Of a DNA stretch of 64,000 nt, positions 1 through 11,234 are shown piece after piece (position 1 is the stretch's first letter; the number at the start of each line of letters is the position of its first letter). Location of the stretch: NCBI RefSeq assembly GCF_032452875.1, contig NC_083896.1, forward strand, positions 3,658,001-3,722,000, in the 5' to 3' direction. This DNA is from Bos javanicus (Eukaryota; Chordata; Mammalia; Artiodactyla; Bovidae). A program made the translations under genes and the position numbers. The notes under the pieces were generated by a model. It was not told where the DNA came from, did no database searches, and worked only from the letters and a program-made list of their open reading frames with translations.

Positions 1-54
1 TACCTTTAATGTATGGCCCAAATTTTAACTCCTAAGTATTTACCTAAGAAAAAA

Positions 55-515
55 GAAAATGTGTACAGAAAGAGTTGCACATTAATATTCATAGAAGCCT
101 TATTCACTTTAGCCAAAAGCCTGGAAGCAACTCAAATTCCCATTAATAAGTGAACTGACAAATGTTAATGTAACCATGCGGTGAATATTATTCAGAAACA
201 AAAAGGAACAAAACTGTTGATACATGAAAGAAGCCAAACACATGAGTACACTCTGTATAATGTAATTGTATGAAATTCAAAAACCAGCAAAATTAATTTA
301 CTGTGATAGAAATCTTAGTGATTATCTGGGTTAGGAAGGTAGGAATGCATTGCATTTAAAGAGAAATGATGGAAATTTGTGGGCATGATGGAAATGTTCC
401 AAATCTTAACTGATGATGCATATGGGAGTATATGTGTTTATGAAAATGTCACTCTGTAAACTTAAAATATGTGTTCTTTATGAAATGCAAATTACACTTC
501 AAAAGATTAACTAAA
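55..515 (+). mobile_element. Ancient LINE-1 (L1M-type) ORF2 end and 3' UTR
   Basis: The start reads as the decayed end of L1 ORF2: a phrase equivalent to 'attcatagaagccttattcac...gcctggaagcaactcaaattc...gtgaatattattcag'. It is followed by an L1M-like 3' UTR with a recognisable 'gatgatggaaatgttcc' step. No frame stays open, so it is a fossil. It runs up to the BovB insertion that follows. Family assignment is from memory; the L1 identity is fairly secure, the subfamily is not. Confidence 0.65.
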
Positions 516-527
516 GAAAAATACTAT

Positions 528-1568
528 CAGATCAGATCAGTCGCTCGGTTGTGTCCGACTCTTTGCGACCCCATGAATCGCAGCATGCCAGGCCTCCCTG
601 TCCATCACCAACTCCCGGAGTTCACTCAGACTCACGTCCATCGAGTCAGTGATGCCATCCAGCCAGCTCATCCTCTGTCGTCCCCTTCTCCTCCTGTCCC
701 CAATCCCTCCCAGCATCAGAGTCTTTTCCAATGAGTCAACTCTTTGCATGAGGTGGCCAAAGAACTGGAGTTTCAGCTTTAGCATCATTCCTTCCAAAGA
801 AATCCCAGGGCTGATCTCCTTCAGAATGGACTGGTTGGATCTCCTTGCAGTCCAAGGGACTCTTCTCCAACACCACAGTTCAAAAGCATCAAGTCTTCGG
901 CACTCAGCCTTCTTCACAGTCCAACTCTCACATCCATACATGACCACAGGAAAAACCATAGCCTTGACTAGACGGACCTTTGTTGGCAAAGTAATGTCTC
1001 TGCTTTTGAATATGCTATCTAGGTTGGTCATAACTTTCCTTCCAAGGAGTAAGTGTCTTTTAATTTCATGGCTGCAGTCACCATCCGTAGTGATTTTGGA
1101 GCCCAGAAAACTATTTCCACTGTTTCCCCATCTATTTCCCATGAAGTGATGGGACCAGATGCCATGATCTTCGTTTTCTGAATTTTGAGCTTTAAGCCAA
1201 CTTTTTCACTCTCCACTTTCACTTTCATCAAGAGGCTTTTGAGTTCCTCTTCACTTTCTGCCATAAGGGTGGTGTCATCTGCGGTTATTGATATTTCTCC
1301 CGGCAATCTTGATTCCAGCTTGTGTTTCTTCCAGTCTAGCGTTTCTCATGATGTACTCTGCATATAAGTTAAATAATCAGGGTGACAATATACAGCCTTG
1401 ATGTACTCCTTTTCCTATTTGGAACCAGTCTGTTGTTCCATGTCCAGTTCTAACTGTTGCTTCCTGACCTGCATACAAATTTCTCAAGAGGCAGATCAGG
1501 TGTTCTGGTATTCCCATCTCTTTCAGAATTTTCCACAGTTTATTGTGATCCACACAGTCAAAGGCTTT
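528..1568 (-). mobile_element. BovB (RTE) LINE, 5'-truncated copy
   Basis: Antisense 3' third of BovB, covering the reverse transcriptase from the palm motif A region to the 3' end. Reading on the minus strand, motif A (AFDCVDHNKLW) lies near 1560, then QGCILSP near 1380, TTLMAESEEELKS near 1260, MYGCESWTVKKAE near 940, and GRQRMSWLDGITDSMD near 670. The frame is broken at least twice. The region that should hold the YADD catalytic box (about 1285-1300) carries a small deletion, so only ADD remains. It is flanked by an 8-bp TSD aatactat (520-527 and 1569-1576), which fixes both ends. The copy is not functional. Confidence 0.93.
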
Positions 1569-1641
1569 AATACTATAGGTTGACAAATTAAAATACATCT
1601 TTGAATCAAAATTTAATCCGTAGACTAAAAGTTAATAATCT

Positions 1642-1873
1642 TTGCACGTGTGTGCATGTGCAAAGTTGCTTCGGTTGTGCCCACCTCTTTGCAACCTTAT
1701 GTACCATAGCCTGCCAGGCTCCTCTGTCCACGGGATTCGCCAGGCATAAGTACTGGAGTGGGTTGCCTGCCCTCCTCCAGGGGATCTTCCCAGTCCAGGA
1801 ATAGAACCTGAGTTTCATGAGTCTCTTGCATTGGCAGGTGGATTTTTTACCTCTAGTGCTATCTGGAAAGCCC
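1642..1873 (-). mobile_element. Bov-tA-type SINE
   Basis: Antisense tRNA-derived ruminant SINE. It shows the tail-side phrase gttgcttcggttgtgcccacctc, the core 'ccaggctcctctgtcc', and the tRNA-like head (box B side) near 'ggcaggtggattttttacc...gctatctggaaagccc'. An 8-bp TSD aataatct flanks it (1634-1641 and 1874-1881). It has several point changes and one small insertion. Confidence 0.92.
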
Positions 1874-1881
1874 AATAATCT

Positions 1882-2244
1882 CTGCTTTATACTCTAAATA
1901 TGTTGCTCAAAATTCTTGAGTAAATATTGAAGAAAAAAAACCTATTCATCACTGCTAATAAATTTAGAGGACTATCATTCCTAATGATAGGAATAACAAT
2001 GAATTTTAATCTGCACTAATAAAATAACCCACAGATTTAAATTAGTAGAATATGATTTAGGTTTTCAAAGAAGATAATTTAAATAATTATTCTTAGGAAA
2101 GGAAAAAATAGGGAAATGACTCTATAAGCGCAGATTGAGGAAATGAAAATTTATTTTAAATGGAAAAATTATATTATTCCTGAAACTCATAAATGAAAAC
2201 TTGTATAAAGCAAAGACTTGTGTGACCTAGATGAGACAATACCT
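1882..2244. other. AT-rich stretch, nothing recognised
   Basis: No open frame of note, no recognisable repeat and no RNA gene. It holds short homopolymer A runs only. Confidence 0.5.
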
Positions 2245-2462
2245 TCGAGTGCCTGGCAGTGTGGACTCCAGAGTCGTGGTTCTCAGGTTTGTTCTTGTGC
2301 CACTTACTAGCTGCATGGCCTTGGGCAAGTTAGAAAACCTCTCTGCGCTAGGAAGACATAGGCCCTCTCTTCTAGAATGTTCTCAGTTGTAAAATGAGGT
2401 TATTACATGATAAGTGTTTAGAATAATATTTGGAAGTAAGTGTTCAATAATATTAGCTAGAT
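2245..2462 (+). mobile_element. MIR SINE (ancient)
   Basis: The MIR core is visible: 'gccacttactagctgcatggccttgggcaag' spread around 2299-2332, then a cctctct step, 'gttgtaaaatgaggttatta', and an end resembling 'agtgttcaataatatt'. A short extra segment sits inside at about 2350-2385. Divergence is heavy, as expected for a pan-mammalian MIR. Confidence 0.8.
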
Positions 2463-3918
2463 ATCTTTCAGTTTCTTAACTCTATGTCTAATTATTGTAC
2501 GATCTATCTTGGAGGGTGGTTGAGAGACTTTATTTTTAAAATATTGTTTTAAAAGCAGTAAGAAGGGATTTCTGGTGTATTTCCTTTAATGATGTATAAA
2601 AATCTTTCAGGAGGAAAAGAATGAAAAAAAAAAAAGAAATTGTTAAACAGTTTTGTGAAATTAAAACCTTCTACTTTGAATGAACCAGGTACTTTATTTA
2701 ATCAGGTACTTTAATTTTTATATTGCTCTGTTTAAAAAAAATGTTCAGGTGGTTTAAAAATGAAAACCTATTAAAAAGAATAAGAAAAGCACAAAAGGAA
2801 AATAGATACAGAAAGAGATAGCTATCAGCTTGTTCCAGGTAGGAAACAAATGTGGCTCTGATCTTGCGAGGGTTGATCTGAATAGGCAAATAGGTTTTTG
2901 TATAAGATTCCTAGTGTTCATAAACTAAAAATAAAATATTGGCACAGTTAATTCTATTACTAAGCTCAAGGAGAAATTTCTCTCCTTTGCCCTCATAAAG
3001 GCACAGTATGAAATAAAAAACAATAATACTCTACAGTAAGTATGATGACATGATTTCTATGAGGCTATTTCTTATCATCTCCATCCAACAGGCACATGAC
3101 AAGCTTAAATAAAATTTCATAAAAGCAATCTCAAGAGAACAGTTATAGTGGAGTACATATGCATGACTCTTTGATCACATGCCATGGGTTAGGACAACTC
3201 ATTTGAGAAGCTAAAGGAACAGGTGTAATAAGTATTGTGTCAGTTGAAGTCTGATTAAGGAGGTAGAATTGCTATGAGTAATGTAAACTGAGGCATTTTC
3301 TATGGAGAGCTGAGGTGCTATCTATGAAAGCTGTTGATCCTACAACTAGCATTAATCCTAAAGTCAGTCCATGAAGGTTGGTGCTTTTTAAGCCTGAAGT
3401 CAGTGTAAATCAGCTGACAGGCAGTCAGGAAACAAAGCATTTGAGAACAAGGACAAACTGAAAGCTGCGTAGGTAGACTGTCCTCTGGGTCTGTCCCTCA
3501 TGATCTCCATCTTAGTATTGAGGTTGACCTGGAGGGAAGACTGGTGATCTTTGCCATGGAGCTGTGCAAAGTCTAGGCTCAGAACTTGGAGTAGTTTAAA
3601 GAGATCTGGCAGGAGCTATAGGAACCAGGTGCTGCTCCATACCATCAGGTGACAGCAGAGGAGTGTGAGAGCTGCTTCCAAGCTTGGCCTCATCCAACCA
3701 CCTCCAGAACGAGGCCTGGAGTCTGTCTGGATCTTGCTACTCTTGCCATGACTGATTTCTACTGCTCCCTCATGGAGCAAAATAAAAGCTCTACTGGGTG
3801 ACTTCATGACAATTAAAACCCTAATGGCAAAAAAGTGTCGGAGTCTCCCACCAGCTTTCATGAGACATACCATTCACTAAAATAAAATCCCCATGATATA
3901 GTTTGAAAAGTGAAAGGT
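2463..3918. other. No recognised gene; possible old LTR-like segment near 3480-3800
   Basis: AT-rich at first (2463-3400). From about 3480 the base composition becomes more GC-rich and ends in 'gcaaaataaaagctctactggg' near 3777, which looks like a polyadenylation signal region of an LTR. I cannot name a family. An 85-codon minus-strand frame lies across 3616-3873 but shows no domain I recognise and is probably chance. Confidence 0.35.
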
Positions 3919-4227
3919 GCTTGCTGCTGCTGCTGCTGCTAAGTTGTTTCAGTCGTGTCTGACTCTGTGCAACCCCATAGACGGCAGCCCACCAGTCTCC
4001 CCCGTCCCTGGGATTCTCCAGGCAAGAACACTGGAGTGGGTTGCCATTTCCTTCTCCAAATCTGCAACCCCATGGAGCCCGCCAGGCTCCTCTGTCCATG
4101 GAATTCTCCAGGCAAAACTACTGGAGTGGGTAGCATTCCCTTGTCCAAGGGATCTTCTCAACCCAGGGATCAAACCTTGGTTGGCTGCATTGCAGGCAGA
4201 TGCTATACCATCTGAGCCACCAGGAAA
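3919..4227 (-). mobile_element. Bov-A2-type dimeric SINE with CTG repeat
   Basis: It begins with a (CTG)n tract at about 3924-3941, then two antisense Bov-A monomers in tandem: 'cagtcgtgtctgactctgtg' and a second 'ccaggctcctctgtccatgg'. It ends with the tRNA-like head 'gctataccatctgagccacc'. The CTG tract is the known microsatellite of this SINE class read in antisense. No convincing TSD was found. Confidence 0.9.
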
Positions 4228-4397
4228 GCAACTATATTATAGATTTTAATAATAAAAAATGGTTTTTTACTAATAATTCCACTGGGTTTGAGAATCTCAG
4301 ATTCATTCAATTTCTTTATCTGCAATTGTTGCTATTGTATAATTTTCTAAGCATGATAGCTAGTGATAACAACACTTCTGCCTTTCGAGTAATTCTG

Positions 4398-4722
4398 AAA
4401 GGTGAAAGTGAAAGTCCCTCAGTCGTGTCCAACTCTTTGTGACCCCATGGACTATACAGTCCATGGAGTTCTCTAGGCCAGAATACTGAAGTGAGTAGCC
4501 TTTCCCTTCTCCAGGGGATCTTCCCAACCCACAGATCGAACCCAGGTCTCCTGTATTGTAGGCGGATTCTTTGCCAGCTGATTCACAAGGGAAGCCCAAG
4601 AATACTGGAGTGGGTGGCCTATCCCTTCTCCAGCAGATCTTCCCAACCTAGGAACCAAACCAGGGTCTCCTGCATTGCAGGCCAATTCTTTTCCAACTGA
4701 GCTATCACAAAAGCCCTTGAAC
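4398..4722 (-). mobile_element. Dimeric Bov-tA/Bov-A SINE
   Basis: Two antisense monomers joined head to tail: the first ends with 'gattcacaagggaagcccaag' near 4600, and the second restarts at 'aatactggagtgggtggcc' and ends at 'gctatcacaaaagccc'. A TSD aattctg flanks the unit (4391-4397 and 4723-4729), showing that the pair inserted as one unit. Confidence 0.88.
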
Positions 4723-4849
4723 AATTCTGCTTACTAGCAAAATGACTGATCTGAAATAGAGTTAATCTCAGTAATTTTTGAGTTTCTCTTCTATATCATT
4801 AGTAAGTTGTTTTTACTTTCCATTTCTCTCCTTGAGCTTCAGACCCAGA

Positions 4850-5060
4850 CAGAAAAGCATAGACTGTGAGTCAAACCTAGGTATGAATCCTATTTTTACA
4901 ACTTGAGTAATTATTTAACTTTTATAAACCTTAATGCTTCATTTGTAAAATGAATATCCTGATTGTACCTGGTCATAATAGTGATCAAAAAGACATGAAA
5001 TCAAACCACTCAGAACAGTGTCAGATGCATAATAATAGCTTGAAAAACATTTATGATTAA
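4850..5060 (+). mobile_element. MIR SINE, decayed
   Basis: Weak but ordered MIR landmarks: 'actgtgagtcaaacctaggtatgaatcc', 'cttaatgcttcatttgtaaaatga', 'ccactcagaacagtgtcagatgcataataatag'. Divergence is high. Orientation is given by the 'tttgtaaaatg' step on the plus strand. Confidence 0.65.
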
Positions 5061-5223
5061 TATTTTAAGCAGAATTATTAAGAGGAATGGATTGACATGA
5101 AGTATTTTTAAGACTTTGGTTCTCTACTCAATTAGAAGAATGCCTAAAATAGAAGTAACTAGTAATACTGGCTTTTTTCTAAATCTTGAAAGGTCTAAAA
5201 TTTGCAAGGTACGATACAAACAT

Positions 5224-5425
5224 TGGGCTTCCCTGGTGGCTCAGACTGTAAAGAATCTGCCTGCAATACAGGAGACCCAGGTTCGATCCCTGGGTTGGGA
5301 AGATTTCCTGGAGGAGGAAATGGCCACTCGTCCAGTATTCTTGCCTGGATAGCCCCATGGACAGAGGAGCCTGGCAGGCTACAGTCTGTAGAGTTGCAGA
5401 GTCAAACACAGCTGAATTAGAGTGG
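5224..5425 (+). mobile_element. Bov-tA SINE
   Basis: Sense copy from the tRNA-like head 'gggcttccctggtggctcag' through 'gttcgatccctgggttggga' (the box B region) to 'cctggcaggctacagtctgt' and a degenerate tail. About 200 bp, the usual monomer length. No TSD was identified. Confidence 0.92.
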
Positions 5426-5548
5426 TCATGGTTCAAAAATTTAATATACGTAAACAAAAATTCATAACACATTATTTCTGGGGTTTAACATACTTGGGAT
5501 TTGGATAAAGCCTGTGAGATTTTCATTATCTGCTTGTGTAGTCAATTG

Positions 5549-5682
5549 CAGAAGGAAACGGCAACCCACTCCAGTACTCTTGCCTAGAAAATCCCATGGA
5601 CAGAGGAGCCTGGTAGGCCACAATCCATGGGGTCGCAAAGAGTCGGACATGACTGAAGCAACTTAGCAGCAGCAGCAGCCAG
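5549..5682 (+). mobile_element. Bov-A SINE monomer, 5'-truncated
   Basis: Sense copy starting inside the element ('cagaaggaaacggcaaccca'), running through 'gtcgcaaagagtcggacatg' and ending in a short CAG tract (cagcagcagcag). It lacks the tRNA-like head. Confidence 0.88.
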
Positions 5683-6434
5683 ATTATTTTAAATAACAAA
5701 AATGTAAGAAATTGAGCTTGGGCATTCATTGTGATATTCAATAAGGAAAAATATTAATCCTTATATAGAGAATAATTTCCTAGAATCATAGAAAAACATA
5801 TCAGTGTAGCTGAAGTTGCTTTCATTTTCCTTGCATGTACATAGCTCTAAGCAGTAACTTATAAAGCGAGTGTTTTAATAGAACACATAAAACTGTTGTA
5901 AAGTCAAGTGGCACAGGTGTTCATTACAAGTAGTGTTTCTGTTGAAACAGTCATCGTAAGAGGTATTTTTTGACTGAGTTCATTCTTGTTTCATTCTGTA
6001 GTCACTTGAAAACCATCGGCCTACTTTCTGGCAAGGACTGAGATATGCGGAGGGCCCTTGAGTCTCATGGATTATCATGGTGAATCAACAGAACATTCTC
6101 TTTTTTGCCCAGGTGTTTCTATAACTGTGAACCATGGGGACATAACTATTGTGCTCAGTTGCCTTCTCAGTCTCTTTCTACTGAAGTAGAGCCAGGGTTG
6201 TATAAGTAGCTGTCAATAACAGTTAAAAATTACCTAATGGTGACTTGGGTTTTATTTATAGGATGTAAAAGTAAGCCTTGAATTCATGCTTTATAGCTAT
6301 CTCACTGAGGATGACACTTCCGATGATCACAATCCCAAATAATTTGCAAAACAGATACTTTTGCAATAAAGTTATCCATAAACTATGAATACATAAAAGT
6401 ACAAAGAGCTGAATGCTTTTCAAGTTGTTTCCAC
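5683..6434. other. Gene-free stretch, nothing recognised
   Basis: Mixed-composition DNA with short frames only. I see no repeat family, RNA gene or coding signal. Confidence 0.45.
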
Positions 6435-6605
6435 AAATCTCACATAAAACTCACAATGGTGCTGAGGATTAGGCCAGTATCCTAATTTACAGAAGAAATC
6501 CATTCAGAAAAGTAAAATGACTTTCTTAAGATCACTCGACAAGTATCAAGGCAGAGACTCAAACCTGGATTACTCAATTTCAAGGCCACTCTCTTTCTAC
6601 TACCA
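6435..6605 (-). mobile_element. MIR SINE, antisense
   Basis: Antisense MIR order: 'ctgaggattaggccagtatc', 'tttacagaagaaatcc', 'tgactttcttaagatcac', 'aggcagagactcaaacctgg' and 'ccactctctttctactacca'. These match the reversed core (cctcattttaca...gtgacttgcccaaggtcac...gaacccagg). Strongly diverged. Confidence 0.65.
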
Positions 6606-6852
6606 TATAAATTCTGGACACATATTTTTTCTTAGAAATATGGTTTTCTGGAGCTGCAAATAAATTACTTTTTGTGTATAGAATTCTGCCTTGAAAGCTT
6701 CTACAGGTCATAAAACTATTTCAAGGAAACTTTTCTTAAAATGGTTTTGTAAAGCAAATATTCTTTCTCCACATTTTAAATTAAAGACTAAAAATATATC
6801 TTTTAAAGTAGTTTGTCAAGTGTAATAATCTAGAAATTAGCTTTTTGAGAGT

Positions 6853-7082
6853 ATGTGTGTATGTGTGTGTGTGTGTGTGCTTAATCATGTTCGACTCTTT
6901 GTAACTCCACAGACTGTAGCCCACCAGGCTCCTCTGTCCATGGGGTTTCCCAGGCAAGAATACTGGAGCAGGGTGCCATGCCCTCCTCCAGGGGATCTTC
7001 CTGACTCAGAGATCGAACCCATGTCTATTGTGTCTCCTGCACTGGCAGGCAGGTCCTTGACCACTCTGCCACCTGGGAAGCT
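6853..7082 (-). mobile_element. Bov-tA SINE with TG-rich tail
   Basis: Antisense copy. The SINE tail appears as a (TG)n tract at 6862-6879. It continues through 'cctctgtccatggggtttcc' and 'ggggatcttcctgactcaga' to the tRNA-like head 'ccactctgccacctgggaag'. Tail microsatellites of this kind are usual for this family. Confidence 0.92.
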
Positions 7083-7464
7083 GTTTGTTCAGGGTATATC
7101 CTCAAATAAATCTAATAACTACAATTGCTATTCTGAATCTCAATCTGTGGATCAACATTTCCTACAAGAATTCTAACAAAAGTTCAAATTGAGGTTTGTT
7201 TGTTTTTTCCCCTGATAATTTTAGAGAAACCAGAGCATAGAAGGGTTTATCTAACTTTGGTCATCCTTCAGATGACCAAACACTGGAGGTACTTTTCCAG
7301 AATACTTAGAAAATCTAAGGTTCTTCTGTTACATTCTTTTGAAGTGTTTTCTCCTTTGCTCCCTGGTCAAAGTTACTGTAAATGGAGCAAGGAACTGTTC
7401 ATGTGATTTTATTTTGTACTATTAACTTTTATTGAAAAGCTGAATACTGTAGTCTCTGTTAGCT
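7083..7464. other. Gene-free stretch, nothing recognised
   Basis: A 68-codon plus-strand frame (7200-7406) lies here but has no recognisable domain and is within chance expectation. No repeat was identified. Confidence 0.4.
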
Positions 7465-7545
7465 CCACCATGCCACTGTATTCCTAGCATATACCATAAT
7501 GCCTGAAACAGATTAGGAGGAAAATTAATATTTGTTCAATAAGCC
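7465..7545 (+). mobile_element. L2-like LINE 3' end fragment
   Basis: The order 'gtattcctagcatataccataatgcctgaaacag...aatatttgttcaataagcc' resembles the common L2 3' end (cctagcacagtgcctggcacatagtaggtgctcaataaat). It is short and diverged, so the assignment is tentative. Confidence 0.5.
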
Positions 7546-8199
7546 ATAAAGGCTTAAAAATGTATAGTTTATTAATATATTATATTTCTAAACTAAATTG
7601 GTCAATGATTAATCTATATATTTGGAAAAATACGTGTCAGTATGTTAGAGACTATCTCGGTTTTGTAAAGTTACTGGTAATTTGATTTTGTTATTTGTTC
7701 CTAATGATTGATGTATATGGCATTTTCACTAAGACCAAAAGTTATAAAAATAAATTTCTGTATTATGAAATTAGTATCACCATAAAAAAGAGTAGAACAA
7801 GAGGCATTTAGTCAATAATGAGAGGAACAATTTGTTGGCTAAAGGGAAAATTTGTTAGATCCTCATATTAAATAATACACATAAAATAAATTACCTTATT
7901 AAAATAATTATATTTTAAATGTAACAATGAGTTGAAGGTGCAACTGAAATATTTCTAGATGTAAGGGGAGCATTAAAGTTATAAATCAGTGATAAAATGC
8001 ACCAAGAATATCTGATAGATTGAATGAAATATCCATATCATAAGAAATAGCATAAAATTAACTGAAAGCAAACTCCAGAAAATGTTTTAAATTTTTAAAA
8101 ATTATTATAAAATAATAAAGAAAACATAAGACCCAGGATAGATAAATAAGCAAAGAGGTTCTATTTGCCTATAGGAACTCTGCAAAAAAGAAAACTCAG
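7546..8199. other. AT-rich stretch, nothing recognised
   Basis: Very AT-rich with many A and T runs. No frame or repeat that I can support. Confidence 0.45.
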
Positions 8200-8208
8200 A
8201 TGGCTAAT

Positions 8209-8396
8209 TGTTGTTCAGTCACTCATTCATAATGCTTATGGTATGATGCATTACAATGCCATGGATTGTAGCGTGCCAGGCTGCCCTGTCCTTCACCATC
8301 TCCCAGAGCTTGCTCAAACTCATGTCCATTGAGTAGGGGATGGCATCCAATCATCTCATCCTCTGCCATCTGCTTCTCCTGCCTTCAATATTTCAA
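8209..8396 (-). mobile_element. BovB LINE 3' end, short
   Basis: Antisense terminal part of BovB: 'ttgttgttcagtcactc', 'gccaggctgccctgtccttc' and 'ccattgagtaggggatggca'. It corresponds to the last coding segment plus the 3' tail. A 9-bp TSD atggctaat flanks it (8200-8208 and 8397-8405), so this is a complete, severely 5'-truncated insertion rather than a fragment of a larger one. Confidence 0.9.
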
Positions 8397-8425
8397 ATGG
8401 CTAATAAATGTATATAATGATACTT

Positions 8426-8628
8426 GGGTCTTCTCTGGTGTTTCAGTGATAAAGAATTTGCCTGCCAATGCAGGAAATGCAGGTTCGATGGTTCAGGAAG
8501 ATTACCTGAATAGGAAATGGCCACCCGCTCAAGTATTCTTGCCTGGAGAATTCCATAGACAGAAGAACCCGGCAGACTACCCTACCTGGGTCACAAGTCT
8601 TGACTCAGTGACCAAACAAAAACAACAG
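8426..8628 (+). mobile_element. Bov-tA SINE
   Basis: Sense copy: head 'gtcttctctggtgtttcag', 'cctgccaatgcaggaaatgc', 'gtattcttgcctggagaatt', and an A-rich tail 'aacaaaaacaaca'. An 8-bp TSD tgatactt is present (8418-8425 and 8629-8636). Only 12 bp separate its TSD from that of the preceding BovB insertion. Confidence 0.93.
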
Positions 8629-8639
8629 TGATACTTACT

Positions 8640-9125
8640 AGGAATCAAATTCAAAGTAAAACATCAATGAGATATCATTTTTTATATCATCGAGCTGGTA
8701 AGGATGTTTTAAATGCACTTAATGTTGGCAAAGCTGCAGTGAAATAGGAACTGCTGTTTGTATTATGTTAGATCAACTGTTCCGGAAAGCAACAAGTATG
8801 TATGTATGTATAAGAAAACTGAACTCAATAATTCTTTCAGCAATTTATCTAAAGGGGAATAATATAAGATATATCAGGGATATGTATGCAAGGAGTATCA
8901 CTGAAGATTTATTCATAATAGTGAACAACTGGACAACTTAAATGTTCTTAGGCAATTTATTGGGTATTTGATCATCATCATTACACAGATATAAAAATGA
9001 TTTTAACAAAATAATGATATAAAAATATCATATTGTAGAGAAACAATAGGACATTTAAAAATTAGTCATACAGAATAACCTACACTATGTTCGATGAAAT
9101 ATGATGAAAATATAACTGAAAACAA
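8640..9125 (+). mobile_element. HAL1/L1M-like ORF2 remnant
   Basis: Decayed L1-type ORF2 end: 'catcaatgagatatcatttt', 'gttggcaaagctgcagtgaaataggaactgctg' around 8725-8755, 'aaggggaataatataagata' and 'aagatttattcataatagtgaacaactgga' near 8905. These are in the order expected for the C-terminal region of HAL1 or early L1M. The frame is destroyed. Confidence 0.6.
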
Positions 9126-9194
9126 TTTATTAAAAGTAATGCTTTATTGCACTTGGTTGACGTCACATCTGATGGTGCTGAGAAAAGGATAACC

Positions 9195-9375
9195 ACTAAC
9201 ACATACTGAACTCTTAACAGACACACACTGTCCTGAGCACATGGCATGTACCATCTCCTCTAATTCTCTTAACTGTCCTATTAAGCCAGTAGTACTATTT
9301 TCTCCATTCATACATGAGACTTAAAGAATTTAAGTGACTCACCCAAGTTTGCACGGCTAGCAAAGAGTAAAATAG
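9195..9375 (-). mobile_element. MIR SINE, antisense
   Basis: Antisense MIR order: 'gaactcttaacagacacacactgtcctgagcac', 'aattctcttaactgtcctat', 'tactattttctccattcata', 'taagtgactcacccaagttt' and 'gcacggctagcaaagagtaa'. Moderate divergence. Confidence 0.75.
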
Positions 9376-9771
9376 AATATCAAAACAGACACATATATAC
9401 TGCACAGTTACTAAAGTTGCATTCATTATGTCAGTTTCTTTTCAACAAACATTTAAAACAAATATTTAGTAACTCATTTAGTAAGGAAATTATGGTTATC
9501 ATTATGAAAAATTATATCTGATTAAAGTCTGATATTATTCTTCTCAATATGTTCTAAATATACTATAAACATTTTAGAAAGCAATAAGAAAAATAATAGA
9601 ACTGGATCTCTATTTTGCACAACACCCAGAAGTCAACTTAAAATAGAGCAAAGACTTGGATGTAAAAATGGAAACCATGAAAGTCCTAGAGGAAAACATA
9701 GAGGATAAGATTCTTGACGTTTTTATTGGCAAAGATTGTTTTGGATTTGACACCATAAGACAAAGGAAACT

Positions 9772-10433
9772 TATTTAGGTCCCATTTGTTTATTTTTGCT
9801 TTTATTTCCAATATTCTGAGAGGTGGGTCATAGAGGATCCTGTTGTGATGTATGTCGGAGAGTATTTTGCCTATGTTCTCCTCTAGGAGTTTTATAGTTT
9901 CTGGTCTTACGTTTAGATCTTTAATCCATTTTGAGTTTATTTTTGTGTATTGTGTTAGAAAGTGTTCTAGTTTCATTCTTTTACAAGTGGTTGACCAGTT
10001 TTCCCAGCACCACTTGTTAAAGAGATTGTCTTTTCTTCATTGTATATTCTTGCCTCCTTTGTCAAAGATAAGGTGTCCATAGGTGTGTGGATTTATCTCT
10101 GGGCTTTCTATTTTGTTCCATTGATCTATATTTCTGTCTTTGTGCCAGTACCATACTGTCTTGATGACTGTGGCTTTGTAGTAGAGCCTGAAGTCAGGCA
10201 GGTTGATTCCTCCAGTTCCATTCTTCTTTCTCAAGATTGCTTTGGCTATTCGAGGTCTTTTGAATTTCCATACAAATTGTGAAATTATTTGTTCTAGCTC
10301 TGTGAAGAATACTGTTGGTAGCTTGATAGGGATTGCATTGAATCTATAAATTGCTTTGGGTAGTATACTCATTTTCACTATATTGATTCTTCCAATCCAT
10401 GAACATGGTATATTTCTCCAACTATTAGTGTCC
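9772..10433 (-). pseudogene. L1 ORF2 mid-region, inverted segment
   Basis: Minus-strand translation reads through the post-RT region of L1 ORF2. It starts near IPCSWIGRINIVKMSILPKA (residues 9-28 of the frame at 10435-10037), continues with LPDFRLYYKATVIKTVWYWH, then in a second frame with MKLEHFLTQYTKINSKWIKD down to ILEIKAKINKWD. There is a frameshift near 10040. Not functional. This is the 5' arm of the twin-primed insertion. Confidence 0.9.
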
Positions 10434-10580
10434 AAAGGAAACTATACGCAAGGTGAAAAGACAGCCTTCAGAATGGGAGAAAATAATAGCAAATGAAGCA
10501 ACTGACAAACAACTAATCTCAAAAATATACAAGCAACCCCTGCAGCTCAATTTCAGAAAAATAAATGACTCAATCAAAAA

Positions 10581-11234
10581 ATGGGCCAAATAACTAGACA
10601 TTTCTCCAAAGAAGACATACAGATGGCCAACAAACACATGAAAAGATGTTCAACGTCACTCATTATCAGAGAAATGCAAATCAAAACCACAATGAGGTAC
10701 CATTTCACACCAGTCAGAATGGCTGCGATCCAAAAGTCTACAAGCAATAAATGCTGGAGAGGATGTGGAGAAAAGGGAACCCTCTTACACTGTTGGTGGG
10801 AATGCAAACTAGTACAGCCACTATGGAGAACAGTGTGGAGATTCCTTAAAAAACTGGGAATAGAACTGCCTTATGACCCAGCAATCCCACTGCTGGGCAT
10901 ACACACTGAGGAAACCAGAATTGAAAGAGACATGTGTACCCCAATGTTCATCACAGCACTGTTTATAATAGCCAGGACATGGAAGCAACCTAGATGTCCA
11001 CCAGCAGATGAATGGATAAGAAAGCTGTGGTACATATATACAATGGAGTATTACTCAGCCATTAAAAAGAATGCATTTGAATCCGTTCTAATGAGGTGGA
11101 TGAAACTGGAGCCAGTTATACAGAGTGAAGTAAGCCATAAAGAAAAACACCAATACAATATACTAACACATATATATGGAATTTGGAAAGATGGTAACAA
11201 TAACCCTGTGTACGAGACAGCAAAAGAGACATAG
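10581..11234 (+). pseudogene. L1 ORF2p C-terminal domain fragment, 217 codons
   Basis: Open frame covering the end of L1 ORF2p, the reverse transcriptase/endonuclease polyprotein. The C-terminal zinc-knuckle-like motif CX3CX7HX4C is intact at residues C58, C62, H70 and C75 of this frame. It is followed by LPYDPAIPLLGIHTEE, the ARTWKQPRCPP step and MEYYSAIKKNAFESVLMRWM. No RT or endonuclease domain is present in this arm, so it cannot retrotranspose. The ATG is not a native start; the frame simply opens inside the element. Confidence 0.92.

Noticed and set aside
649..1149. Frame of 166 codons on the plus strand
   Set aside because: It is the complement of the BovB reverse transcriptase; similar antisense frames occur at 24849-25223, 43588-44022, 47055-47414 and 51834-52388.
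3924..3941. CTG triplet expansions (also at 30356 and 55291)
   Set aside because: They are the ordinary microsatellite of Bov-A2 SINEs, not disease-type expansions in a gene.
3917..4249. Several overlapping frames of 70-110 codons on both strands
   Set aside because: They all lie on a dimeric Bov-A2 SINE, whose sequence is stop-poor in several frames. The same protein strings recur at 5462-5741, 35257-35312, 55327-55575 and elsewhere.
10581..11234. Host gene with zinc finger
   Set aside because: The Cys/His motif is the C-terminal knuckle of L1 ORF2p and the flanks are L1.
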